The notes beneath the pieces are model-generated. The model saw nothing but the letters and a program-made list of their open reading frames with translations, was not told the DNA's origin and did not search any database. 59,447 bases of DNA from Yeosuana aromativorans (GTDB lineage: Bacteria > Bacteroidota > Bacteroidia > Flavobacteriales > Flavobacteriaceae), in the NCBI RefSeq assembly GCF_014646655.1, contig NZ_BMNR01000011.1, forward strand, positions 1-59,447. Reading direction: 5' to 3'. Each line of letters starts with the position of its first letter. Positions within the stretch are counted from its first letter, which is position 1. Both the position numbers and the translations under genes were made by a program. Of the stretch, positions 44,376 to 52,738 are shown piece by piece.

Positions 44376-46360
44376 TGTCTTGGTTTTGTTACTGGCTTTG
44401 CTTTGTCAATATCCTCCAACATCCCTTTTGCGAATTTTGAGAATTGCCAAATAGGACTTGTAGTTGCCTGTTTTAAATTGTCTTGGCAAACGGCATCACA
44501 AGCTTGCAACAGATCTAAATACTGAAACGCATTTTGACGTATTTCAAAACCATAGTTAGCATTTGTATACCCACGCAATTCCTCAAAGTAAGTTTGATTC
44601 TTGTTTGGTTCAAAATCAGGTGTGTTTAAGGCCAATACCAACCAAAGCATGCGTATGTTTTTATCATTAAACCCATGAATCCCCTTAGTTTCCTTTAAAT
44701 ATCGATTTTGATTTTCCGGAAAATTTTTCCACAAATTGAATAAGGCAGATTCTATAGTAAGATATGAATTATCTTGCAAAAGCGACTCGTATTTTACTTT
44801 TAATTCCAACGGAATCTTAACAACGTATTTAGCAATCGCTTGACGCACTTTTAAGCTGTTATCAAAAGCATCAACAGTAACCAATTCAGGCGCTTGTTCA
44901 ATAACTTTTATCTTGGCTTCATCTGAAATGCCTGAAGTTAAATAATCCTTGCACCTTGAAGTTGTTACTTCGCAGTCTGTCATCAAATACTCCTGAATAA
45001 AAGTTGACTTCTTAAGGCTTTTTAAAGCCTCATCAAAAGGAAAGGTCTTGCTTTCTAACCAAATCAACACAAAGTTGCTTAAATCTTTTCCACTTGCCTT
45101 TTCAACAGTTCTTATGAAATCCTTGGTTTCCACATTTCTAAATTGATGTTGCTCCAGATAGCTCTTTATAGCTGTTTTAAAAGCTTCATCACCTACTTGT
45201 TCCCTCAATGCATGCAAGGCCCATGCACCGCGTTTATAAAACGTAGAACTACTTGCTTTAGGATCCAGCAAGGCAGACCCTTGATTAGCTTGGTCTTGTT
45301 GCAATAATTCTTGGGCATACTCATACAACCGCCAATAATAGTAATGATCACCAAAAACCTGCCGTTCTGCCAATAAGGCATAATAAGTAGCAAAACCCTC
45401 TTGCAGCCAGTGGTGGGTACCCGAAACTTCTGTTACCAAATCCCCAAACCATTGATGTGCTAGCTCATGGGCATTTACATTGACAAAGTTCTTGTCATTA
45501 AACGCGACAGAATCCACTACAAAAGCATCCGAAAAAATCGTGGTGCTGGTATTTTCCATGCCCGCATATAAAAAATTTTTCACAGGCACTTCCTTATAGT
45601 TCTGCCAAGGATACGGCACACCAATTTCATCTTCAAAAAAGTCAAATATCTGTTTGGTGTAACGATAGGTTGGTTCAACTTTATTGGAATCTTTGGGGTA
45701 ATAATACAGTTCTATTGGAACACCACTTTTAGAGAATTCTGTTTTAACACTGTACTTACCAATGGCCAAGGCTACCAGATAACTGGCCATAGGTTCTTTC
45801 ATATCATAATGCCAGATTGTTGTGGAGTCGTTTATTTGTTTATTGATTAGTTTTCCGTTGGCAATAACTTCATAACTTTTATCAAACGTAATATTTAAAT
45901 CAAACTCCACTTTTTCATTCATATCATCAAAACTGGGCAGCCAATTACTGGTATATTTTCCTTGTCCTTGGGTCCAGACCTGTCCTGAGCTTGCCGAAGG
46001 ATCTTCCCAATCAATAAAATATAGGGCTTTTTTTGGATGCGCTTCATATTCAAATGCTAATTGATTATTTTTTGAAGGTTTAAATTTGTTGATGATCCAG
46101 AGCTTTTTACCATCGTTGGACCAATGCACAAAATCGTTGTTAAACCTCACTTTTTTAAAGGCCATGTTTTGGGCATCAACAAAAATGGAATCTGTAGGTT
46201 TTAAAATATCAAACAAATAGTTTACTTGACCAGAAACCACCTTTTGATTGGGTTGGATACTGATATTGACTTGGGCTGTTTTAAAATCGACACTGCTAGT
46301 CTGTTGGGAAAACACAGGAATATTAATAAATAGCGATATAAAAATGGGCCAAAATTTCAT
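44372..46360 (-). CDS. M1 family metallopeptidase (aminopeptidase N-like), secreted
   Basis: A 662-residue zinc peptidase with a signal peptide (to about FSQQT). GxMEN substrate motif is present as YAGMENTSTT, the zinc site as NAHELAHQWFGD with the third ligand in HHWLQEGFATYYA. The C-terminal half is a helical/HEAT-like region shorter than in E. coli PepN. Residues about 119-127 (PSASSGQ) are encoded by a short interspersed repeat and interrupt the sequence between DWED and VWTQGQGKY. First gene of an operon with two patatins. Confidence 0.92.
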   Translation of the reverse strand: MKFWPIFISLFINIPVFSQQTSSVDFKTAQVNISIQPNQKVVSGQVNYLFDILKPTDSIFVDAQNMAFKKVRFNNDFVHWSNDGKKLWIINKFKPSKNNQLAFEYEAHPKKALYFIDWEDPSASSGQVWTQGQGKYTSNWLPSFDDMNEKVEFDLNITFDKSYEVIANGKLINKQINDSTTIWHYDMKEPMASYLVALAIGKYSVKTEFSKSGVPIELYYYPKDSNKVEPTYRYTKQIFDFFEDEIGVPYPWQNYKEVPVKNFLYAGMENTSTTIFSDAFVVDSVAFNDKNFVNVNAHELAHQWFGDLVTEVSGTHHWLQEGFATYYALLAERQVFGDHYYYWRLYEYAQELLQQDQANQGSALLDPKASSSTFYKRGAWALHALREQVGDEAFKTAIKSYLEQHQFRNVETKDFIRTVEKASGKDLSNFVLIWLESKTFPFDEALKSLKKSTFIQEYLMTDCEVTTSRCKDYLTSGISDEAKIKVIEQAPELVTVDAFDNSLKVRQAIAKYVVKIPLELKVKYESLLQDNSYLTIESALFNLWKNFPENQNRYLKETKGIHGFNDKNIRMLWLVLALNTPDFEPNKNQTYFEELRGYTNANYGFEIRQNAFQYLDLLQACDAVCQDNLKQATTSPIWQFSKFAKGMLEDIDKAKPVTKPRQ
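45979..46002 (-). repeat. Short interspersed repeat motif inside the M1 peptidase gene
   Basis: On the minus strand the stretch reads ATCCTTCGGCAAGC then TCAGGACAGG. Variants of the CTTCGGCAAGCTCAGG / CTTCGACAAGCTCAGG motif are, from memory, scattered in many copies in flavobacterial and other genomes. Here it is kept in frame and encodes PSASSGQ. It is clearly more GC-rich than its surroundings. Confidence 0.6.
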
Positions 46361-46436
46361 GGTTTAAATATAACAAAGCTTGAGCCAAATTAATAATTAT
46401 ACTTGTTATTAGTGGTAAAAGAATTATTTTAGTTTC

Positions 46437-48539
46437 ATGAACACCAATCTCCAAACTCCTATCGATTATTTAAAAGGCGTTGGTCCCAATCGGGCTGATT
46501 TATTGCGCCAGGAGCTTGGCATTCACACGTATCAGGATTTAATCAACTTATTTCCAAATAGATATATTGATCGGACCCATTATTATAAAATCAACCAATT
46601 ACAACGCAACAACGCCGATGTGCAAATTATTGGCAGCATAACCGGTTTGCAAGAAGCCGGCCAAGGACGCTCAAAACGATTGGTAGGTACTTTTAAAGAC
46701 GATACAGGCACAATGGAGCTTGTTTGGTTTAGAGGCCACAAATGGATTCGGGAAGGCATAAAACTTAACAAGCCGTATGTTGTTTTTGGAAAGACCAATT
46801 GGTTTAATGGCAAATTTAGTATGCCGCATCCGGAAATGGAACTGCTGGAAGATCATCAAAAGAATCTACAACGTGCCATGCAACCCATTTATCCGTCAAC
46901 CGAAAAGCTATCCAACAAAGGCATTACCAACCGTGTGATTATCAAAATCATGCAACAGCTGTTCTTGGAAACTAAAGGTCGATTCGCAGAAACACTTTCA
47001 AGCCATTTGCTTCAAGAACTAAAATTAATTGATAAAAGTACGGCACTGTTCAATATACATTTTCCAAAAACCCAAGAGCTTTTAGCCAAGGCTCAATACC
47101 GCCTGAAATTTGAGGAATTGTTTTATATTCAGCTGCAATTAATCATCAAAAATCTCATTCATAAATCAAAAATAAAAGGTTTTCCGTTTACACACGTTGG
47201 AGACCTGTTCAACACTTTTTTCAATGAGCATTTACCCTTTGAATTGACCGATGCACAGAAACGTGTTCTTAAAGAAATACGTGCCGATTTAGGCAGTAAT
47301 GCTCAAATGAACCGACTGTTGCAAGGTGATGTGGGTTCCGGTAAGACCATAGTGGCGTTCATGTCAATGTTAATGGCACTTGACAATGGTTTTCAGGCCT
47401 GTTTAATGGCGCCGACTGAAATTTTGTCAGTCCAACACTACAACGGATTATATGAACTATGTAAACAATTGAATATCAGTATTTCATTATTAACTGGTTC
47501 AACTAAAACTTCAGAAAGAAAAAAAATTCACGAATCGTTAGAAAATGGTGAATTAAACATTCTAATTGGGACCCATGCCCTACTTGAAAATAAGGTAAAA
47601 TTTAAAAATTTAGGACTCGCCATCATTGATGAGCAACACCGATTTGGAGTCGCACAACGCAGTAAATTGTGGCATAAAAATACCTCGCCACCACATATTC
47701 TGGTCATGACCGCCACCCCTATTCCACGTACCTTGGCCATGTCGGTCTATGGCGATTTGGACATCTCTGTAATTGACGAATTGCCACCTGGAAGAAAATC
47801 TGTTAAAACCGTGCACCGATATGACAAAAACCGATTGAAGGTATTTAAGTTTATTCGTGATGAAATTGCCAAAGGCAGGCAGGTTTATATTGTTTATCCA
47901 TTAATACAGGAAAGTGAAGCCATGGATTATAAGGATTTGATGGATGGCTATGAAAGTATTGCACGGGATTTTCCGCTTCCTGATTACCAAATTTCCATTG
48001 TTCACGGAAAAATGAAACCAGCCGATAAGGATTATGAGATGCAACGCTTCATAAAAGGTGAAACACAAATCATGGTAGCCACCACGGTTATTGAGGTTGG
48101 CGTAAATGTACCCAATGCTTCTGTCATGATTATTGAAAGCGCCGAACGCTTTGGGCTGTCGCAATTGCACCAATTACGAGGTCGCGTGGGACGAGGAGCC
48201 GAACAAAGTTATTGCATTCTAATGACTGGTCATAAACTGAGCAATGATAGTAAGACCCGATTGGAAACCATGGTACGAACCAATGACGGCTTTGAAATTG
48301 CTGAAGTAGATTTACGTTTGCGTGGCCCCGGAGATCTCATGGGCACCCAACAAAGCGGTGTTTTAAACTTAAAAATAGCCGATATTGTTAAGGATAAGGA
48401 TATTTTACAATTAGCAAGGTTTCATGCGAAGCAAGTTTTAAATAAAGACCCTAATTTATCTAAGGATACTAATCAGGTCATACTTCATACCTATAAACAG
48501 TTGAGCAAATACAAAAATATCTGGAATTATATTAGCTAA
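46437..48539 (+). CDS. recG: ATP-dependent DNA helicase RecG
   Basis: A 700-residue superfamily 2 helicase that remodels stalled forks and branched DNA. N-terminal wedge/OB domain (about 60-150, DVQIIGSITGLQEAG), Walker A GDVGSGKTIVAFM, motif II IIDEQHRFG, motif III VMTATPIPRTL, and motif VI QLHQLRGRVGRG; C-terminal TRG-type region GPGDLMGTQQSG. Full length. It has a 76-bp divergent gap with the M1 peptidase gene. Confidence 0.97.
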   Translation: MNTNLQTPIDYLKGVGPNRADLLRQELGIHTYQDLINLFPNRYIDRTHYYKINQLQRNNADVQIIGSITGLQEAGQGRSKRLVGTFKDDTGTMELVWFRGHKWIREGIKLNKPYVVFGKTNWFNGKFSMPHPEMELLEDHQKNLQRAMQPIYPSTEKLSNKGITNRVIIKIMQQLFLETKGRFAETLSSHLLQELKLIDKSTALFNIHFPKTQELLAKAQYRLKFEELFYIQLQLIIKNLIHKSKIKGFPFTHVGDLFNTFFNEHLPFELTDAQKRVLKEIRADLGSNAQMNRLLQGDVGSGKTIVAFMSMLMALDNGFQACLMAPTEILSVQHYNGLYELCKQLNISISLLTGSTKTSERKKIHESLENGELNILIGTHALLENKVKFKNLGLAIIDEQHRFGVAQRSKLWHKNTSPPHILVMTATPIPRTLAMSVYGDLDISVIDELPPGRKSVKTVHRYDKNRLKVFKFIRDEIAKGRQVYIVYPLIQESEAMDYKDLMDGYESIARDFPLPDYQISIVHGKMKPADKDYEMQRFIKGETQIMVATTVIEVGVNVPNASVMIIESAERFGLSQLHQLRGRVGRGAEQSYCILMTGHKLSNDSKTRLETMVRTNDGFEIAEVDLRLRGPGDLMGTQQSGVLNLKIADIVKDKDILQLARFHAKQVLNKDPNLSKDTNQVILHTYKQLSKYKNIWNYIS

Positions 48540-48577
48540 TAATTCTTTTCAACTATTTATTCTATATTTTTCAATAC

Positions 48578-48621
48578 TTGACTTTTATCATATTTTAACT
48601 ATTAAATAATGCATATTTTTA
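48578..48621 (+). promoter_or_regulatory. Candidate Crp/Fnr-type site and -7 box upstream of korDABC
   Basis: TTGAC-TTTT-ATCAT (48578-48591) matches the FNR-type TTGAT-N4-ATCAA at 8 of 10 positions. TATTTTTA (48614-48621) lies 22 bases further and fits TANNTTTG except for the last base; no -33 TTG exists at the proper place. The spacing would put the dyad near -42, the classic activator position, and is the same as before pckA. Confidence 0.35.
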
Positions 48622-48667
48622 AATATTATTTAATTATAAGTAATTATTCATATGTAAAATTATTAAT

Positions 48668-48898
48668 ATGGCAAAAGTTAAAGGAGCAATAGTGGTGAGT
48701 ACAGAAACTTGTAAAGGTTGTGAAGTCTGCATTCCTGTTTGTCCTGAAAAAGTTATTGGTATGTCATCAGATGTTAACAGAAAAGGATTTCATTTTGCGT
48801 ATATGGAACATCCTGAAGACTGCACTGGCTGCACAAATTGTGGTTTAGTGTGCCCTGATAGAGCTATATCAGTTTATCGAGTTAAGACATCTGAATAA
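48668..48898 (+). CDS. korD: 2-Oxoacid:ferredoxin oxidoreductase delta subunit (2x4Fe-4S ferredoxin-like)
   Basis: A 76-residue protein with two cysteine clusters, CKGCEVCIPVCPEK and CTGCTNCGLVCPDR, that bind two 4Fe-4S centres. It shuttles electrons from the TPP subunit to ferredoxin. It is the first gene of the korDABC operon; korA follows 17 bp later. Gene name is by context: 2-oxoglutarate versus branched-chain 2-oxoacid specificity cannot be told from this subunit. Confidence 0.9.
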   Translation: MAKVKGAIVVSTETCKGCEVCIPVCPEKVIGMSSDVNRKGFHFAYMEHPEDCTGCTNCGLVCPDRAISVYRVKTSE

Positions 48899-48915
48899 TT
48901 TAAGAACATCTTTTT

Positions 48916-50040
48916 ATGGCAGAATTAAAACTAATGAAAGGAAATGAAGCGTTGGCTGAAGCTGCTATTAGAGCCGGAGTTGATGCTTATTTTGGTTATC
49001 CTATTACACCACAATCTGAAGTCATTGAATATTTAATGGCAGAGCGTCCCGAAAAAAGAACTGGCATGGTTGTTTTACAGGCCGAAAGTGAAGTAGCCGC
49101 CATTAATATGGTATATGGTGCTGCTAGCACAGGAAAAAAAGTAATGACATCGTCTTCAAGCCCCGGCATATCGCTTAAACAAGAAGGAATTTCCTATATG
49201 GCTGGAGCAGAATTACCAGCCGTTATTGTAAATGTAGTAAGGGGCGGCCCCGGACTGGGAACCATTCAACCCTCACAAGCCGATTATTTTCAATCGGTAA
49301 AAGGCGGTGGCCATGGCGATTATAAACTGTATGTCCTAGCCCCTGCTTCTGTTCAGGAAATGTCTGATTTTGTTGCAGATGCTTTTGATATTGCTTTTAA
49401 ATATAGAACTCCTGTACTTATTTTATCGGATGGTTTAATTGGGCAAATGATGGAGAAGGTTGTTCTTAGAGATCAGGTAGAAAGAATCACTGATGAAGAC
49501 CTTATAAAAACACATGGAAGCTGGGCTACAACAGGAAAAACCAATAGAAATAGAAATATTGTAACGTCACTGGATCTTCAATCAGAAAAAATGGAAGCCA
49601 GAGTACACAGACTTCAAAAGAAATATAAACAAATGGAACTTGAGGATTTACGCTATGAGAAAATTGATTGTGACGATGCCGAATATCTCATTGTAGCCTA
49701 TGGCTCAAGCGCCAGGATTAGTCAAAAGGCTGTTGAAATAGCACGTAAAAAAGGTATCAAAGTGGGCTTACTCAGACCCCTGACACTTTTTCCATTTCCT
49801 AAAAAACAATTATTTGAATTGGCTGACCAAGTTAAAGGAATTTTAAGTGTTGAACTGAATTCTGGCCAAATGGTTGAAGACGTGCAACTTTCTGTTGAAC
49901 ATAAAGTTCCTGTAGAACATTTTGGACGAACAGGAGGCATTATCCATACACCTGAAGAAGTTTTAGACGCTTTAGAACAAAAAATTATAACACATGGACA
50001 TTTTAGAAATCATAAAACCCGAGAATCAAGTATTCTGTAA
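48916..50040 (+). CDS. korA: 2-Oxoacid:ferredoxin oxidoreductase alpha subunit (KorA/VorB type)
   Basis: A 374-residue pyrimidine-binding subunit. KGNEALAEAAIRAGVDAYFGYPITPQSEV at the N-terminus, MTSSSSPGISLKQEGISYMAGAELP and VRGGPGLGTIQPSQADYF are family signatures; the C-terminal domain starts about residue 250. The form without a fused gamma domain matches four-subunit enzymes. Substrate could be 2-oxoglutarate (Kor) or 2-oxoisovalerate (Vor). The 3' end overlaps korB by 47 bases in another frame. Confidence 0.9.
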   Translation: MAELKLMKGNEALAEAAIRAGVDAYFGYPITPQSEVIEYLMAERPEKRTGMVVLQAESEVAAINMVYGAASTGKKVMTSSSSPGISLKQEGISYMAGAELPAVIVNVVRGGPGLGTIQPSQADYFQSVKGGGHGDYKLYVLAPASVQEMSDFVADAFDIAFKYRTPVLILSDGLIGQMMEKVVLRDQVERITDEDLIKTHGSWATTGKTNRNRNIVTSLDLQSEKMEARVHRLQKKYKQMELEDLRYEKIDCDDAEYLIVAYGSSARISQKAVEIARKKGIKVGLLRPLTLFPFPKKQLFELADQVKGILSVELNSGQMVEDVQLSVEHKVPVEHFGRTGGIIHTPEEVLDALEQKIITHGHFRNHKTRESSIL

Positions 50041-50767
50041 AACAAAGCTCATGACAGATGCGACCTTGTCGTATTGTCCGGGTTGCGGTCATGGTACTGC
50101 CCATAATTTAACCATGGAAGTGATTGATGAAATGGGCATTGTAGAAGATACTATTGGTGTTGCACCTGTAGGCTGTTCTGTGTTATCTTATGATTTTATG
50201 GATATTGATATGACGCAAGCCGCTCATGGTCGTGCGCCAGCAGTTGCCACAGGAATTGCAAGAACATGGCCAGAGAAATATGTTTTTACCTATCAAGGTG
50301 ATGGCGATTTAGCCGCCATTGGTACTGCCGAAACAATACATGCGTGCAATAGAGGAGAAAATATTGTCATTATTTTTATCAACAATGGTATTTATGGCAT
50401 GACTGGCGGACAAATGGCTCCAACTACTTTAGAAGGCATGCGCACATCTACATCGCCTTATGGAAGGGAAATTGAAAATATGGGAAGTCCTTTAAAAATA
50501 ACCGAACTAATAGCTAACCTTCCAGGAGTTTATTATGTGACCAGACAATCTGTACATACTCATAAACACGTTAGAAAGGCCAAGAAAGCAATTAGAACTG
50601 CCTTTGAAAATACACGCCTTAAAAAAGGTCTTTCATTTGTTGAAATTGTATCTAACTGTAATTCAGGTTGGAAAATGACTCCAAATGAATCTAATATCTG
50701 GATGGAAGAGCATATGTTCCCTTACTTCCCGTTAGGCGATATAAAAGTAGATGGTAAATTAAAATAA
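49994..50767 (+). CDS. korB: 2-Oxoacid:ferredoxin oxidoreductase beta subunit (TPP-binding)
   Basis: A 257-residue TPP enzyme subunit. YCPGCGHGTAHNL begins the TPP region, and GDGDLAAIGTAETIHA-x-NRGENIVIIFINNGIYGMTGGQ contains the Mg-TPP GDGD-N motif. ATG 49994 gives a natural N-terminus with a 47-base overlap with korA; ATG 50051 would remove 19 residues and avoid the overlap. I favour the longer form because the family has such a lead segment. Confidence 0.9.
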   Translation: MDILEIIKPENQVFCKTKLMTDATLSYCPGCGHGTAHNLTMEVIDEMGIVEDTIGVAPVGCSVLSYDFMDIDMTQAAHGRAPAVATGIARTWPEKYVFTYQGDGDLAAIGTAETIHACNRGENIVIIFINNGIYGMTGGQMAPTTLEGMRTSTSPYGREIENMGSPLKITELIANLPGVYYVTRQSVHTHKHVRKAKKAIRTAFENTRLKKGLSFVEIVSNCNSGWKMTPNESNIWMEEHMFPYFPLGDIKVDGKLK

Positions 50768-50772
50768 GCAAC

Positions 50773-51342
50773 ATGTCTGAAGAAATAATTATAGCAGGTT
50801 TTGGGGGCCAAGGTGTTTTGTCAATGGGTAAAATTTTAGCCTATTCGGGTATTATGCAAGATCAGGAAGTAAGTTGGATGCCTTCATATGGACCGGAAAT
50901 GAGAGGCGGAACTGCAAATGTCACTGTTATTTTAAGTGATGAAAGAATAAGTTCTCCATACTTAAAAGTTTATGATACCGCCATTATTTTAAATCAACAA
51001 TCAATGGATAAGTTTGAAAATACTGTAAAACCTGATGGCATTTTACTTTATGACCCTAATGGAATTACACATCATCCTACAAGAAAGGATATTAAAATTT
51101 ATCAAATTGAAGGTGCAAAACTAGCTGCAGAAATGGACAATAAGAAAATATTCAATATGATTGTTTTAGGTGCTTTCTTAAAAATAAAACCTATAGTAAA
51201 ACTTGAAAACGTTATTAAAGGATTAAAAAAATCGCTTTCTGAACGCTATCATCACCTAATTCCTTTAAACAAAGAAGCTATTGATACAGGGATGAAACAT
51301 CTAAAAAAATTTAACATAGAGAAGCATATAATCCATAATTAA
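50773..51342 (+). CDS. korC: 2-Oxoacid:ferredoxin oxidoreductase gamma subunit
   Basis: A 189-residue subunit with the glycine-rich start IIIAGFGGQGVLSMGKILAYSG and MPSYGPEMRGGTANVTVILSDE, both hallmarks of the POR gamma domain. It completes the D-A-B-C operon, 5 bp after korB. The complex oxidatively decarboxylates a 2-oxoacid to its CoA ester with reduction of ferredoxin, or may run in reverse. Confidence 0.92.
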   Translation: MSEEIIIAGFGGQGVLSMGKILAYSGIMQDQEVSWMPSYGPEMRGGTANVTVILSDERISSPYLKVYDTAIILNQQSMDKFENTVKPDGILLYDPNGITHHPTRKDIKIYQIEGAKLAAEMDNKKIFNMIVLGAFLKIKPIVKLENVIKGLKKSLSERYHHLIPLNKEAIDTGMKHLKKFNIEKHIIHN

Positions 51343-51353
51343 CTAGTTTGGTT

Positions 51354-51384
51354 TTTATAAAAAAAGCCTAACTCCCGTTAGGCT
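51354..51384 (-). terminator. Rho-independent terminator of the DUF2911 gene
   Basis: Stem AGCCTAAC/GTTAGGCT with loop (51365-51384) is followed on the minus strand by T7. The plus-strand side lacks a T-run, so it serves mainly the minus-strand gene. Confidence 0.88.
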
Positions 51385-51427
51385 AAAAACATACTTGTTA
51401 GTTTTTCGATTGATTTGTTTTCTTATT

Positions 51428-52519
51428 TTACATAGCTCCCAGTTCTGTTAATAGTTTTTCAGAATTAGCTTTTACGTTTGCCGGTGGATTTAATGATAAT
51501 GATTTCTTTAAATTCTTTATAGCATTTTTCTTATCACCCATAATTTTATAGCACTCTCCCAAACTATCATATCCATTGGCATCATTTGGATTGTTCTTAA
51601 TATTCATTTTAAAGTATTTTAATGCGCGCTCATAATCTTTCGCATTAATCATTTGATATCCCAATTGGTTCAATTGGGTTTTGTTGGCCATTTCAGATGC
51701 TTCATCCATAAGCAAGGCATATTCCATGGTTTTTCCCATTTTATTGAGAATTTGTCCTTTGATAGCTAAATTATTGAATGTTTTTTGGCTGTAAAACTGA
51801 CCGGCAATAGCATTATTAATCCAACCCAAGGCTTCATTTAAATCACCACCGTTATTTAAGGCATAATTGGCGGCTTGTTCCCAGTTTTGCCTTATAAATC
51901 CTTGTTGGCCTTTTAATTTTGCCCTAATATCATTCAAAACAATCACATTGACAGGAACTTCAATAGTAAAAGGAATTTCTTTTTTGCCCCATATCAACGA
52001 AACTGTTGCTGATGTTGGTGTTACTGAATTGAATTCATAGGTTAACAATTCCCTAAACGGAACTTCCCGTGTTGCAACATCGGCCCGTAATGCATCTTGG
52101 TCTTTGTCATAAAAGAAACTTCCCCAAGATTGTGAATCATTCGATAAAATAATAGTGGCCTTATCATCTGGTTTTACTACCACGTGAAACCCATAGGTTC
52201 CCGCTTTAATATCTTTTCCGTCAATCATTACATCATCAGTAAATGTAATAGTAGTATTTTCATTGGCACCAGCGCGCCAAGGCGCTTCAGTTGCAGTTCC
52301 AAAACCTAAATTATTTATACCATAAGGCACCAGTTTTCCCCATATTTCCCGACCATTCACGCTAGGTCTGGAATAATTAATTGTGATATCGGTAATCCCA
52401 ACACGCTGTGATACGCTTGCTTGCTGACTTGCTCTAGGTAAATTTAGCTGAGCAAAGATGTTCATACTGCTTGTAAGTAATAGACAAGCAAGAAATTTTG
52501 AAATGTAGTTTGTTTGCAT
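51428..52519 (-). CDS. DUF2911 domain and TPR secreted protein
   Basis: A 363-residue protein from ATG 52519, which gives a clean signal peptide (MQTNYISKFLACLLLTSSMNIFAQ). The DUF2911 region (about 25-190) has RASQQASVSQRVGITDITINYSRPSVNGR and WRAGANENTTITF; the C-terminal part carries TPR-like repeats (about 240-360). Location is periplasm or surface. DUF2911 function is unknown. The longer reading adds 13 residues before the signal and is unlikely. Confidence 0.87.
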   Translation of the reverse strand: MQTNYISKFLACLLLTSSMNIFAQLNLPRASQQASVSQRVGITDITINYSRPSVNGREIWGKLVPYGINNLGFGTATEAPWRAGANENTTITFTDDVMIDGKDIKAGTYGFHVVVKPDDKATIILSNDSQSWGSFFYDKDQDALRADVATREVPFRELLTYEFNSVTPTSATVSLIWGKKEIPFTIEVPVNVIVLNDIRAKLKGQQGFIRQNWEQAANYALNNGGDLNEALGWINNAIAGQFYSQKTFNNLAIKGQILNKMGKTMEYALLMDEASEMANKTQLNQLGYQMINAKDYERALKYFKMNIKNNPNDANGYDSLGECYKIMGDKKNAIKNLKKSLSLNPPANVKANSEKLLTELGAM

Positions 52520-52684
52520 AAATGTTCGTTTTAATGATTTGATAGTCAATGTACTCACAAAAAACGATGTTAAATGTTAGCGTTGTGTTAAAGAAATTAT
52601 GCTGTGTGTTAATTAACATTTTTTAAGAATAAACTATTAAGATCAATTTTAAAAAACATATCACTTTTAAATTTAGACACTTTG

Positions 52685-52715
52685 TTTGAATGCTAGCCTC
52701 AATATTTTATCTTTA
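52685..52715 (+). promoter_or_regulatory. Promoter of pheT
   Basis: TTTG (52685-52688) and TATCTTTA (52708-52715, last base off consensus) are 19 bases apart and 23 bp before the ATG. Confidence 0.65.
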
Positions 52716-52738
52716 CAAACTTAAATAGTAGATCATTC

